A DNA stretch of 64,000 nucleotides from Tistrella bauzanensis (GTDB lineage Bacteria > Pseudomonadota > Alphaproteobacteria > Tistrellales > Tistrellaceae), in contig NZ_BMDZ01000013.1 of the NCBI RefSeq assembly GCF_014636235.1, forward strand, positions 5,128 to 69,127, read 5' to 3'. Each line of letters opens with the position of its first letter. The stretch's first letter is position 1. A program made the translations under genes and the position numbers. Positions 17,609 through 27,800 of the stretch are shown here, piece after piece. The notes beneath the pieces were generated by a model. The model was not told the origin of the DNA. It searched no databases and saw nothing but the letters and a program-made list of their open reading frames with translations.

Positions 17609-18451
17609 TCAGAACCGATAGCCGACGAAGAAGCCGACTTGCGGCTGCACCTTTTCCACGGTGATCGGGCTGTCGGCGGCATCGCCCATCAGATATCCTA
17701 CCCCGGCATGGGTTCGGGTGAACCAGCGGTCCGAGATCTGCCAGGTCAGCGCCAGATCGAGGTCGGCGCGCTTGAAGCCGGATTCGGCCTCATAGGCCTG
17801 CAGACCGGACCGGGCGGCCTGTTCGGGCGAGATGCCGAAATAGGTCGACATCTCGTCGTCACCGGCCCAGGTCGCCGACAGCTCCGTCGACAGGCTCACG
17901 CTGTTCGAGAGCTGATGCTCGAACGCGATGCCGGGGCTGATGGTCATGCCGTCGCCGCCACCGAAATCCTGCTCCAGTTCGGCGCCAAGGCTGACCGTGC
18001 CCAGGCCACGGTACCGCCCCAGTTCATAGCTCGCGAAAAGATGGCCCTGGGCGGCATCGTCGATGTCGCCCAGCCCGCGCAGCCGGTCGTTGTCATCCTC
18101 GTCCCGGCCCGGACGATAGCCCAGCGACAGCCCCATGGTGAACCGGTCGGTGCGGACGACGTTGACGCCGAGCCCGCGCCGGACGTCGAAGAACACCCGG
18201 TCCTTCCACTCCACCGAGACGAAAGGGATCGGCTCCACCGTCATCTCATCGCTGCCCTCATATTCGGGCGTCAGCAGCGCACCGGCGCCAAGAGTGACAC
18301 TCCAATTGCCGCGCCGCTCAGGCTCCGCTCCGGCGGCGCACATCGGCACCGCCATCACCAGCAGGGCTGGAACCACAGCACCGCGTAAATAATTCTGCCC
18401 GGAACCGCGGCGCGTGATGGTTGTCACAACCATGGGCAGGGTCTCGTTCAT
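17609..18451 (-). CDS. MipA/OmpV-family outer membrane protein
   Basis: 280 residues from ATG 18451 (GGAG 6 bases upstream; an upstream in-frame ATG at 18463 has no Shine-Dalgarno). Signal peptide with AVVPALLVMAVPMCAAGA, cleavage around AGA-EPE. Mature part begins with WSVTLGAGALLTPEYEGSD and ends in VGFFVGYRF, with terminal Phe as in outer membrane beta-barrels. MipA/OmpV proteins are scaffold or porin-like. It lies downstream of an OmpR/EnvZ-type pair on the same strand, so it is probably a target or co-transcribed partner. Confidence 0.88.
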   Translation of the reverse strand: MNETLPMVVTTITRRGSGQNYLRGAVVPALLVMAVPMCAAGAEPERRGNWSVTLGAGALLTPEYEGSDEMTVEPIPFVSVEWKDRVFFDVRRGLGVNVVRTDRFTMGLSLGYRPGRDEDDNDRLRGLGDIDDAAQGHLFASYELGRYRGLGTVSLGAELEQDFGGGDGMTISPGIAFEHQLSNSVSLSTELSATWAGDDEMSTYFGISPEQAARSGLQAYEAESGFKRADLDLALTWQISDRWFTRTHAGVGYLMGDAADSPITVEKVQPQVGFFVGYRF

Positions 18452-18517
18452 CTGAAGCTCCATGTCCTGCAGGAAGGATCTTCAGAATACGACCGAATCA
18501 AGGTCATTCGCACCTTG

Positions 18518-19909
18518 CTATGATGTTAAGAGATGTTGCGCTGCGGCCGGCAGAAACAGCCTCGCCACCAGCCCGCCTTCCGGCCGGTCGTTCAGGGCGA
18601 TGTCGCCGCCATGCAGCCTCGCCGCATCGCGGGCGATCGACAAGCCCAGGCCGAAGCCGGCCTGGCCGGCACCGCCCCGGGCACTGTTGCCCTTGAAGAA
18701 TGGCTCGAACACCCGCTCGCGCAGATCCGCCGGAATGCCCGGCCCGTCATCGGCGACCACGATCTCGATCCCGCCATCCACGCTGTGCAGGCCGACCACC
18801 ACGGTCTTGCCACCGTGTTTCACGCCGTTCTCGACCAGATTGCCGATCGCGCGGGCGACGGCGCCGGGGCGGCAGGTCCAGGTCAGGCGGGCCGGCCCGT
18901 CATAGCGCACGCCATGGCCGACATCGGCGAAGCCCGAACAGGTGGTCGTGATCAGGCTCGGCAGGTCGCAGCGGATCATCTGGCCGGTCCGGGCATCATC
19001 CCGCAGATAATCCAGGGTCTCGTTCAACATCCGGCCGATCTGGTCCAGATCGGTCTGCATAGCCGAGCGGATCGCCGGATCGGCGATCCGCTCGGCCCGC
19101 AGGCCCAGCCGGGTCAACGGTGTCCGCAGGTCGTGGCTGATCGCCACCAGCATGCGGGTGCGATCATCGATCAGGTTCCGGATGCGCGTGCGCATCCCGT
19201 CGAGCGCCGCCGCGACCCTCACGATCTCGCGCGGGGCCGGCCGGCTCAGCAGGCGGTCATCCGATGGCGACTGCCCGAACGACACCGCCGCATCGGCCAG
19301 CGCATCCAGAGGTCTCGCGATCCAGCGGCGGGCATAGACCGACAGCAAAACCACGAACAGCGTCACGATGACCAGGGTGCCGCCACCGATCCTGACGATC
19401 CCGCGCCACACCCCCATTTGCAGCGGCATCCGAAACACCAGATGCGCATCGCGCGCCACCGGCACCACCACGGTCTCGATATCCTGATCCCACGACCGCT
19501 CCCACATCGCCACATCCACCCCCCAGCCAGCCTCCAGCCGGAAGCTCACGGAGCGCAGCGGTGCGTCATCGCCGTCGGCGCGCCTCGCAGGCGGCGGCCC
19601 GTCGACCAATGCCACGTCGATGCCCTGAGCACGGGCTGTCTCGACAATCCTGACCACGTCCCCGTGATGCGCCGAGGCATCGACCAGTTGAACGATCATC
19701 GCAGCCCGCGCGGCGATCACTGACGGACTCGATTTCTGGCCGCTATCCGACAACAACGTGATGGCGATCACCGTCAGCACGGCCCCCAGCATCACCGCCA
19801 GTGTCACGATCGCGGTGATCTGCGTGGTCATGCCGCGCGGCACCAGATATCGGGCCAGAGGGCGGGCCAGAGGGCGGGCCAGAGACCAGGCCGGCCGGCG
19901 GCTCAACAC
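18518..19909 (-). CDS. EnvZ-like sensor histidine kinase
   Basis: 463 residues. TM1 (about 30-53, ITAIVTLAVMLGAVLTVIAITLL), a periplasmic sensor region (about 55-180), TM2 (about 180-200), HAMP, HisKA with AISHDLRTPLTRLGLRAERI and HATPase_c with ENGVKHGGKTVVVG, DDGPGIPADLRERVFEPF and GFGLGLSIARDAARLHGG. It phosphorylates the response regulator encoded upstream; the genes overlap by 7 bp. The N-terminus holds a LARPLARPLAR repeat from 12-bp tandem DNA units (19851-19884). A start at 19831, after the repeat, cannot be excluded. Confidence 0.93.
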   Translation of the reverse strand: MLSRRPAWSLARPLARPLARYLVPRGMTTQITAIVTLAVMLGAVLTVIAITLLSDSGQKSSPSVIAARAAMIVQLVDASAHHGDVVRIVETARAQGIDVALVDGPPPARRADGDDAPLRSVSFRLEAGWGVDVAMWERSWDQDIETVVVPVARDAHLVFRMPLQMGVWRGIVRIGGGTLVIVTLFVVLLSVYARRWIARPLDALADAAVSFGQSPSDDRLLSRPAPREIVRVAAALDGMRTRIRNLIDDRTRMLVAISHDLRTPLTRLGLRAERIADPAIRSAMQTDLDQIGRMLNETLDYLRDDARTGQMIRCDLPSLITTTCSGFADVGHGVRYDGPARLTWTCRPGAVARAIGNLVENGVKHGGKTVVVGLHSVDGGIEIVVADDGPGIPADLRERVFEPFFKGNSARGGAGQAGFGLGLSIARDAARLHGGDIALNDRPEGGLVARLFLPAAAQHLLTS

Positions 19910-20688
19910 GGTCGCACCATCGGCGTGAACACATATCCGCCCAGCCGCACGGTGCGGATAAATTCAGGCTCATGCGGCACCGGCTCGATCTTCTGCCGGA
20001 TGCGGCTGACATGAACGTCGACGGTCCGGGTCTCGGCTCCGGCCAGCCGGCCATTGGCCCGCTCGATCAGGAAATCGCGCGACAACACCTGCCCTGGATG
20101 ACGGCAGAAGGCGGCCAGGATGTCGAATTCGACGCTGGTCAGCGCCACCCGCACGCCATCGGGGTCTTCCAGCACCCGGGCGACGAGGTCGATCCGCCAG
20201 CCGGCGAAGCCGAGCGGCGGCGGGCGCAAAGGTGCCGCCGTCTGCGCCGCCGCCATCGCCGCGGTCATCCGGCTGCGGCGCAGCAAGGCGCGGATCCGCG
20301 CCACCAACTCGCCGGAATTGAACGGCTTGGTGACATAGTCATCGGCGCCGATATCCAGCCCGGCGATGCGGTCGCCATCTTCGCCACGCGCGGTCACCAT
20401 GATGATCGGCATCGCCGACTGCGCGCGCAACCGCGCGCAGATGCTGAACCCGTCTTCCCCCGGCAGCATCACATCCAGCACGATCAGATCGATGCCGCCC
20501 CCGGCCAGAACCGCATCCATCGCCGTGGCCGATCCCACCGCTCTGGCCCGCAGCCCCTGCCCGGCCAGCATCTCGACCAGAAGCCGCGCGATACCCGGAT
20601 CGTCCTCAACCAGCAGGATGCCCGGTTCAGGGGCATCCGGCAGAGGAGCGTGCGGGGCCGGATCTGCGGGGTCATGGATGATCGACAT
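19903..20688 (-). CDS. OmpR-family response regulator
   Basis: 261 residues from ATG 20688. Receiver domain: ILLVEDDPGIARLLVEML with acidic pocket, LIVLDVMLPGEDG containing the phosphoacceptor Asp, IIMVTAR, and DYVTKPFNSGEL with the conserved Lys. C-terminal winged helix: VALTSVEFDILAAFCRHPGQVLSRDFLIERA then TRTVDVHVSRIRQKIE and IRTVRLGGYVF. It forms a two-component pair with the overlapping kinase gene. The upstream ATG at 20703 is an alternative. Confidence 0.94.
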   Translation of the reverse strand: MSIIHDPADPAPHAPLPDAPEPGILLVEDDPGIARLLVEMLAGQGLRARAVGSATAMDAVLAGGGIDLIVLDVMLPGEDGFSICARLRAQSAMPIIMVTARGEDGDRIAGLDIGADDYVTKPFNSGELVARIRALLRRSRMTAAMAAAQTAAPLRPPPLGFAGWRIDLVARVLEDPDGVRVALTSVEFDILAAFCRHPGQVLSRDFLIERANGRLAGAETRTVDVHVSRIRQKIEPVPHEPEFIRTVRLGGYVFTPMVRPC

Positions 20689-20744
20689 ACCGCTATCCTG
20701 CACAAGCCGGCAATCGCGGTCTCGCCCGAAAAGATGTCGTTTTG

Positions 20745-21767
20745 TTAAGCCCGCGCTGGCCCGGTTGTCTGCGACCGTTCGGCCGCAAGCTGTGCGGCCA
20801 GCCCCGCGCGATAGTCCGGATAGCGCAGCCGCACGCCCAGCTCCTCGCGGATGCGGGTGTTGCGGACCCGTTTGTTGTCGGCATAGAAACTGCGCGCCAT
20901 CGGCGACAGGGCTGCCTGTTCGAACGGCACCTCCGGCGGTGGCGTCACTCCCAGAAGCTGGCAGGCATGCAGGATCACGTCCTGCGGTGGTGCCGCCTCG
21001 TTGTCGCAGACATTATACGCGCGCCCCGGCGCCGGGGCCGCGATCGATGCCGCCAGCACGGCTGCGATGTCGTCGACATGAATGCGCGAGAACACCTGAC
21101 CGGGCTTGACCACGCGATGGGCGCGGCCTGCGCGCACAGTATCCAGCGCCGAGCGGCCGGGACCATAGATCCCGGCCAGCCGGAACAGATGCGCCGGGGC
21201 CGCCGGGGCCAGCGCCACCCATGCCCGTTCCGCCGCCACCCGCCGGCCACCGCGCCCGCCCGCATCGACCGTGGGCGTGCTCTCGTCCACCCAGCCGCCG
21301 CCATGATCGCCATAGACGCCCGTCGTCGACAGATAGCCGATCCAGGGTGCCGCCCCCCGTGCCAGACCCGCCGCGGCCGCCGCCGCGATATCGGCGCCAT
21401 GCAGCCGCAGCACCGGGTCGGCCGCGCCGTCAGCTGGGCCGCCATCCTCCCGCGCCTGCATCACCGATGAGGGCCCCACCGACGACAGGATCGCCACGGC
21501 CCGGCCCAGATCGGCCAGGCCCGCCGCATCCATCGGCCGGTCGCCGGTCATCAGATGGGCGGCAATGCCCTGCCCCCGCAGCAGCGCCTGCTTCTCCGCC
21601 CCCCGGCAGGTGCCGGCAACCCGCCCCCCCGCCGCCATCCAGGCAGCCGCCAGCGCCCGCGCCGAAAACCCCAGCCCGAAGCAGAACAGCAGGGCGCCGC
21701 CGCGCGCCACAGGGGCCAGCAGGGCCACAGGATCGGTCGGCCCACCCATCGGCTCGTCGGTCGTCAT
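20745..21767 (-). CDS. NAD(P)-dependent epimerase/dehydratase-like SDR protein
   Basis: 340 residues. N-terminal dinucleotide-binding segment [31 protein letters not shown], then [22 protein letters not shown] (Ser/Tyr region) and [19 protein letters not shown], as in YeeZ-type extended SDRs. Substrate unknown. Its ATG overlaps the queG stop by 4 bp, so it is coupled to queG. This SDR-queG-GST cluster is, to my recollection, common in alphaproteobacteria. Confidence 0.85.
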   Translation of the reverse strand: MTTDEPMGGPTDPVALLAPVARGGALLFCFGLGFSARALAAAWMAAGGRVAGTCRGAEKQALLRGQGIAAHLMTGDRPMDAAGLADLGRAVAILSSVGPSSVMQAREDGGPADGAADPVLRLHGADIAAAAAAGLARGAAPWIGYLSTTGVYGDHGGGWVDESTPTVDAGGRGGRRVAAERAWVALAPAAPAHLFRLAGIYGPGRSALDTVRAGRAHRVVKPGQVFSRIHVDDIAAVLAASIAAPAPGRAYNVCDNEAAPPQDVILHACQLLGVTPPPEVPFEQAALSPMARSFYADNKRVRNTRIREELGVRLRYPDYRAGLAAQLAAERSQTTGPARA

Positions 21768-22978
21768 GCATCAGGCTCCTTGTCAGCGGCGACGGCGCGG
21801 CGCCATTCAGCCAGCACGTCCTCATCGGTTTCGGCGGGGGCGCGGCGCGCGGCCTCGGCCCGCAGGGCCGGCGCCGGCAGCAGCCGTGCCGCCGCCCAGA
21901 CCGCCATCGCCCGCACCTGCGCCGCCGGATCATCCAGCAACGCCATCAGCGCCGGCACCAGGGCCGGATCACCGCTGTTGCCGATGGCGATGGCCACGTT
22001 GCGCACGAAGCGGTCGCGGCCGATGCGCTTGATGGCGGTCTTCGCGAACAGGGCGCGGAAGGCCGCATCGTCCAGCCCGGCCAGATCGGCCAGCGCCGGC
22101 GCGGTCAGGGCCGGGCGCGCCTGCAAGCGCATTTCGGATGACGCTGCCGCGAACTTGTTCCAGGGGCAGACCGCCAGGCAATCATCGCAGCCATAGATCC
22201 GATTGCCCATGGCGCCGCGGAATTCCACCGGCAGCGGCCCGTCCAGTTCGATGGTCAGATAGGAGATGCAGCGCCGGGCATCGATCTGATAGGGCGCCGG
22301 AAAGGCGCCGGTCGGGCAGGCATCCAGGCAGGCATGGCAACTGCCGCAGCGATCGGCATGGGGCTGGTCATGAGCCACGTCCAGCGCGGTCAGCACCACG
22401 CCGAGGAAGCTCCACGATCCCAGCCGCCGCGAGACCAGATTGGTATGCCGGCCCTGCCAGCCCAGCCCGGCCAGCGCCGCCAGCGGCTTTTCCATCACCG
22501 GTGCCGTATCGACGAACACCTTCAGCGGCATGGCGCTTTCGTCCCACAGCCAGCGACCCAGCCGCTTCATCCGCGCCTTGACCACCGCGTGATAATCGTC
22601 GCCACGGGCATAGACCGAGATGTTGCCCCGATCGGGCCGCGCCAGATTGGCAAGCGGTGCGGCATCGGGGTCGAGTGCCGGGGTATAGGCCTGCGCCACC
22701 ACGATGGCGCTTCGGGCATCGGGCCACATCGCGGTCGGGTCACGCCGCCACGCCCGGCGATCGGCCAGCCAGCCCATCTCGCCATGGCGGCCCAGATCGA
22801 TGAACCGGTCCAGCGCCGCCCCGGCCGCATCGGGCAGGCGCGCCGGCGCAAAGCCCACGGCATCGAAGCCCAGGGCCAGCGCCTCGGCCCGGATCGCGGC
22901 GCTCCAGCCGGCGGTATCCAGGTCGCGCGGCGGCCCCTTGCGGCGCGGCCGCGGCTGATCAGAAGTCGAGGTCACCAT
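21764..22978 (-). CDS. queG: Epoxyqueuosine reductase
   Basis: 404 residues. An N-terminal cobalamin-binding reductase domain ([17 protein letters not shown]), then two [4Fe-4S] motifs: [16 protein letters not shown] and [15 protein letters not shown], and a C-terminal HEAT-like segment ([20 protein letters not shown]). It performs the last step of tRNA queuosine synthesis. The start overlaps the end of the upstream GST-like gene by 20 bp; an internal GTG one codon downstream is possible. Confidence 0.96.
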   Translation of the reverse strand: MVTSTSDQPRPRRKGPPRDLDTAGWSAAIRAEALALGFDAVGFAPARLPDAAGAALDRFIDLGRHGEMGWLADRRAWRRDPTAMWPDARSAIVVAQAYTPALDPDAAPLANLARPDRGNISVYARGDDYHAVVKARMKRLGRWLWDESAMPLKVFVDTAPVMEKPLAALAGLGWQGRHTNLVSRRLGSWSFLGVVLTALDVAHDQPHADRCGSCHACLDACPTGAFPAPYQIDARRCISYLTIELDGPLPVEFRGAMGNRIYGCDDCLAVCPWNKFAAASSEMRLQARPALTAPALADLAGLDDAAFRALFAKTAIKRIGRDRFVRNVAIAIGNSGDPALVPALMALLDDPAAQVRAMAVWAAARLLPAPALRAEAARRAPAETDEDVLAEWRRAVAADKEPDA

Positions 22979-23627
22979 AATGCGCCGAGGGCGCGATCCC
23001 GATGATCCGGTCCTTCAGCATCGACCGGAAGCCGGGGCGCGACTTGATGCGGACATACCATTCCTTGGCCACCGGATGGCGGACCCAGGGCACGTCGCCC
23101 AGATAATCGATCGCCGACAGATGGGCGGCGGCGGCGATATCGGCCAGCGACAGCTGGTCGCCGGCCAGCCAGCGGCGGCGCTCGGTCAGATAGGCCACAT
23201 ATTCCAGGTGGTAATTGATATTGGCGAGCCCGGCACGGATCGCGGCCGAGGTCGGCTGCCCCAGCCCCGCCAGCCGCTTGTCGACCTTCTCGCCCACCAG
23301 GTTGCGGGTCACCTCGTCCGAGAACTTGTAATCGAACCAGTCGATCAGCCGGCGCACCTCCGCCCGCTCGGCCGGCCGCCGGGGCAGCAGGGGCAGGTCG
23401 GGATAGGCCTCTTCCAGATATTCCAGCACGGTGCGATGGCCGGCGACAACCGTATCGTCGGCCTCGACCAGCACCGGCAGCACCCCGGCCGGGTTCAACC
23501 TCAGAAACTCGGTCCGGCGTTCCCACGCCTTTTCAAGCTGCAGGTCGTGGTCGAGCTGCTTTTCGCCAAGCGCCAGTCGAACGGCGCGGCAACCAGGGTT
23601 CAGCCAGTGATGATACAGTGTGCGCAT
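22959..23627 (-). CDS. fzlA: GST-like protein, probable FzlA (FtsZ-binding division protein)
   Basis: 222 residues. N-terminal thioredoxin-like half ([47 protein letters not shown]) and an all-helical C-terminal half ([29 protein letters not shown]). The tail ends in SAHYGDLDF. That HYxDLDF-type tail, the length and the queG neighbour match my knowledge of FzlA, the alphaproteobacterial GST-fold protein that binds FtsZ and regulates constriction. A plain glutathione transferase is the alternative. It starts 11 bp behind rarD and overlaps queG. Confidence 0.75.
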   Translation of the reverse strand: MRTLYHHWLNPGCRAVRLALGEKQLDHDLQLEKAWERRTEFLRLNPAGVLPVLVEADDTVVAGHRTVLEYLEEAYPDLPLLPRRPAERAEVRRLIDWFDYKFSDEVTRNLVGEKVDKRLAGLGQPTSAAIRAGLANINYHLEYVAYLTERRRWLAGDQLSLADIAAAAHLSAIDYLGDVPWVRHPVAKEWYVRIKSRPGFRSMLKDRIIGIAPSAHYGDLDF

Positions 23628-23637
23628 GGGGCGGACT

Positions 23638-24576
23638 TTAGCGCAGAGATCGGCGCCGGGCCAGAACCGCGTCGCCGGTATACAAGGCGAGTGCGATCCA
23701 GATCAGCACGAAGGCGACGCCATGGGCGTCGGAGACCGTTTCCCCCAGCAGGAAAACGGCGACGGCTAGCTGGCAGGTGGGGTTTACATACTGCAGAAAG
23801 CCCAGCAAGCCCAGTGGCAGACGCGGGGCCGCAAAGCCGAACATTAGCAGCGGCACCGCCGTGACGGCGCCGGTCGCGACCAGCAGCACCACCACGACCG
23901 GATCGGCTGCGGGCATCGCCATCTCGCTTCGCCCCCACAGCACCGCCAGCCAGATCAGCGCCAGCGGCGCCAGCACCAGGGTTTCGATCAGCAGCCCGGC
24001 CAGGGCGCCCACCGCCGCGATCTTGCGCAACAGGCCATAGGCGCCGAAGCTCAAGGCCAGCGCGATCGCGATCCAGGGCAGCCCCTGGCCGGCGGCGGCA
24101 ATCCAGACGACGCCGGCCAGCGCCAGCAGGAAGGCCACGATCTGGGCGGCGCGCGGCCGTTCGCCCAGAAACACCACCCCCAGCACCACCGAGACCAGCG
24201 GGTTGATGTAATAGCCCAGGCTGCCATCCACCGCATGACCGCTTTGCGCCGCATGGATATAGACCAGCCAGTTGCAGGCGATCGCCAGCGCGCTCAGGCA
24301 CAGCAATCCCAATATGCGCCGCCGGATGATGATCGAGCGGATTTCGGCCCGGTGGCGGCCGGCCATGGCGATCAGCCCCACCAGAAGCAGCGACCACAGG
24401 ATGCGGTTGGCCAGCACCTCCGATGCCGGCACCATCGACAGCACCGCGAAGTACAGCGGAAACAGCCCCCAGGTGACATAGGCACCCAGCGCCGCCGCGA
24501 TCGGCCGCCCCAGGCTGGCCGGCGTTGCCGAGGGCGTGGTTATCGAGACGGTCTGGTCCGACAGGCGAGACGACAT
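23638..24576 (-). CDS. rarD: EamA-family transporter RarD
   Basis: 312 residues with about ten hydrophobic segments. ALGAYVTWGLFPLYFAVLSMVPASEVLANRILWSLLL is the RarD signature, followed by NWLVYIHAAQSGHAVDGSLGYYINPLVSVVLGVVFLGERPR and GFLQYVNPTCQLAVAVFLLGE. An inner-membrane drug/metabolite exporter of unknown substrate. First gene of a tightly packed rarD-fzlA-queG-SDR group. A longer frame on the same strand (23600-25219) is a shadow. Confidence 0.92.
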   Translation of the reverse strand: MSSRLSDQTVSITTPSATPASLGRPIAAALGAYVTWGLFPLYFAVLSMVPASEVLANRILWSLLLVGLIAMAGRHRAEIRSIIIRRRILGLLCLSALAIACNWLVYIHAAQSGHAVDGSLGYYINPLVSVVLGVVFLGERPRAAQIVAFLLALAGVVWIAAAGQGLPWIAIALALSFGAYGLLRKIAAVGALAGLLIETLVLAPLALIWLAVLWGRSEMAMPAADPVVVVLLVATGAVTAVPLLMFGFAAPRLPLGLLGFLQYVNPTCQLAVAVFLLGETVSDAHGVAFVLIWIALALYTGDAVLARRRSLR

Positions 24577-24694
24577 GAGGCGGCGGGGTCCGGCGGCGGG
24601 GGGAAATGGTCGACGCCCGGATATCGGCGGCGGCGGGCGTCAGCGCGATCCTAGACCCGCCTGCCCGCCACCGCCAGTGGCTGTTCGCGCGGCG

Positions 24695-24721
24695 TCGACG
24701 ATGGCCTGCGGCCATCGTCGA
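24695..24721. repeat. 12-bp perfect hairpin upstream of rarD
   Basis: TCGACGATGGCC (24695-24706) is exactly complementary to 24710-24721, with a 3-base loop. No T-tract on either side. It lies in the gltB-rarD gap between the gltB terminator and the rarD start. Function unknown. Confidence 0.6.
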
Positions 24722-24761
24722 TATCGAGAGGCCCGTGGCGCAGACATCCGGCACAATACAC

Positions 24762-24794
24762 AAAAACGGCGGGCACCGTTGCCGATGCCCGCCG
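24762..24794 (-). terminator. Rho-independent terminator of gltB
   Basis: A 9-bp perfect stem (24767-24775 with 24786-24794), 10-base loop, followed on the minus strand by TTTTT (24766-24762). It lies about 75 bp behind the gltB stop. Confidence 0.8.
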
Positions 24795-24867
24795 CTTCCC
24801 GTTCCGTCGTCCGGCCTCGTCCTCAAGGCCACACGCGTCAGATCACGCGCCCTTGACGGGCACCCGC

Positions 24868-27800
24868 TCAGGCGGTCACCGCCTCCACCTCTTCCGGGTT
24901 CAGCGGGTGTTCCAGGCGCGAGACCATCTCCTTCGGCACCACCTGCCAGAGCCGGTCCAGCGTGCGGTCCCAGTCGTCCAGCAGGTTCTGGGCGAAAGCC
25001 GACTTGGTTTCCTCGACATGGCGTTCGATCAGCCGGCGCAGCACGGTTTCCCAATGGGGCGTGGCGATGCGCTGCCAGACCAGGGTTTCCGGATTCACCC
25101 GCCGCTCGAACGAGCCGTCGCGATCCAGGATGAAGGCCATGCCGCCGGTCATGCCGGCGCCGAAATTGTGGCCCACGGCCCCCAGGATGACCACCGTGCC
25201 GCCGGTCATGTACTCGCAACCATTGGCGCCGCAGCCCTCGACCACCGCTTCCGCGCCCGAATTGCGCACGCAGAAGCGTTCACCAGCCTGACCGCCCGCG
25301 AACAGCTCGCCCGAGGTCGCCCCATACAGCACGGTGTTGCCGATGATGACGTTCTCGTTGCTCTTGCGGTTGGTCACGAAGGGCGGGCGCACCACGATGG
25401 TGCCACCCGACAGGCCCTTGCCGACATAGTCGTTCGAATCGCCGATCACTTCCAGCTTCAGGCCCTGCACCGCGAAGGCGCCCAGCGACTGGCCGGCGGA
25501 GCCGCGCAGCCGCACGGTGATATGGCCGGGCTGCAACCCGTCCATGCCGAAGCGGCGCACGATCTTCGAGGTCAGCCGCGTGCCGACAGAGCGGTGGGTG
25601 TTCCGGACGTTATAGGTGAGCTGCATCTTCTCACCCTCGTTCAATGCCGGGGCGGCATCGACGATCATCTGCGCGTCCAGCGTATCGGGCACCGGGTTGC
25701 GGCCGGGCAGCGAGAAATAGCGCGGCAGCTCACCGGGATCGGCCTGGGCCAGAATCGGATTCAGGTCCAGATCGTCCAGATGAGCACTGCCACGACTGAC
25801 CTGCGACAGCAGATCCGAACGGCCGATGATGTCGTTCAGCGACCGCGCGCCCAGCTGCGCCAGAATCTCGCGCACCTCCTCGGCAATGAAGGTGAACAGG
25901 TTCACGACCTTCTCAGGGCTGCCGTCGAATTTGGCGCGCAGTGCCGGATCCTGCGTGCACACGCCCACCGGGCAGGTGTTGCTGTGGCACTGGCGGACCA
26001 TGATGCAGCCCATCGCCACCAGCGAGGTGGTGCCGATGCCGAATTCCTCGGCGCCCAGCATGGCCGCGATCACCACGTCCCGGCCGGTCTTGATGCCGCC
26101 ATCGGTGCGCAGCCGCACCCGATGACGCAGACGGTTCAGCGTCAGCACCTGGTTGGCTTCCGACAGGCCCATTTCCCAAGGCACACCGGCATATTTGATC
26201 GAGGTCTGGGGCGAGGCGCCGGTGCCGCCATTGTGGCCCGAAATCACGATCACATCGGCATTGGCCTTGGCGACGCCGGCGGCGATCGTGCCGATGCCCG
26301 ACTTGGCCACCAGCTTGACCGACACCTCGGCATCCGGGTTGATCTGCTTCAGGTCATAGATGAGCTGGGCCAGATCCTCGATCGAATAGATATCGTGATG
26401 CGGCGGCGGCGAGATCAGCATCACACCGGGCGTGGAATGCCGGAGCTTGGCGATCTCGACCGTCACCTTGAAGCCGGGAAGCTGCCCGCCTTCGCCGGGC
26501 TTGGCACCCTGCGCCACCTTGATCTGGATTTCGCGGCAGTTGTTCAGATACTCGGCGGTCACACCGAACCGGCCGGAGGCCACCTGCTTGGTGCCGGAAT
26601 TGGCGTTGTCGCCATTGGGGCGCGGCTGGAAGCGGTCGCGGCTCTCGCCGCCCTCGCCCGAGTTGGAATGCGCGCCGATCCGGTTCATGGCGATGGTCAG
26701 CGTCTCATGCGCCTCGGGGCTCAGCGCGCCCAGCGACATGGCCGGGGTCTCGAAGCGCTTGCGGATCGAGGTGATGCTCTCGACATCGTCCAGCGGCACC
26801 GGCTTGCGGTTGGTCTTGAAGTCCAGCAGGTCGCGCAGATGGATCGGCGCCAGCGCATGCACGCCGTCGCTGTACTTCTTGTAGAGGGTATAGCTGTCGC
26901 TCGCGACCGCCGTCTGCAGCATGTGGATCAGCCGGCCGTCATGACCATGAGCCTCGCCCTTGGCCCGATAGCGATAGAAGCCGCCGATCGGCAGGATCGA
27001 CGTGCTGCCGGTGAAGCCGCGGCCATGCTGGCGCAGGGTCTTGCGTTCGATACCGGCAAGCCCGATCCCTGAGACGCGCGACGACATGCCGGGGAAGAAT
27101 TCGGCCACCAGCGACCGCGACAGCCCCACCGCCTCGAAGTTATAGGCGCCGCGATAGCTGCTGATCACCGAGATGCCCATCTTCGACAGCACCTTCAGCA
27201 GGCCCAGATCGGCGGCATGCTTGAAGTTCTCCAGCGCCTGATCCAGCGACATGTCGCCGAACAGGCCCCGGCGATGGCGGTCATAGATCGCCTCTTCCGC
27301 CAGATAGGCATTGACCGTGGTGGCGCCAACGCCGATCAGCACCGCCATGTAATGCACATCAAGGCATTCGGCCGAACGGATGTTCACCGCGCAGAAGGTC
27401 CGCAGCTTCTGGCGAACCAGATGGGTATGCACCCCGCCGGCGGCCAGGATCATCGGCACCGCGACATTGGCGTCGTCCATGCGTTCGTCGGTCAGGATCA
27501 CATGCTCGGCACCACCGCGCACGGCATCCTCCGCCTCGCGGCGGATCCGCTCCAACGCCTTCTTCAGCACGCCCTCGCCGCCCTCGGCGGGCATGGTGCA
27601 GTCGATCTCGACCGCGCGGTCCTTCATGTAGCGGCGCATGGCCGCATAGGCGCGGTTGGTCACCACCGGGCTGTCGAGCAGCAGGATCTTCATCTGGCTT
27701 TCGTCATGGGCGAAGACGTTGCTCAGATTGCCAAGGCGCGTGTCCAGCGTCATGACCATCTCCTCGCGGAGCGGGTCGATCGGCGGGTTGGTGACCTGGC

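Noticed and set aside
24695..24721. The 12-bp hairpin as a terminator
   Set aside because: It has no T-tract on either strand and the gltB terminator with a T5 tract lies 40 bp away.
23600..25219. 539-residue minus-strand frame overlapping rarD and the gltB end
   Set aside because: Another frame of the same strand carries a complete RarD protein, and the gltB terminator lies inside this frame.
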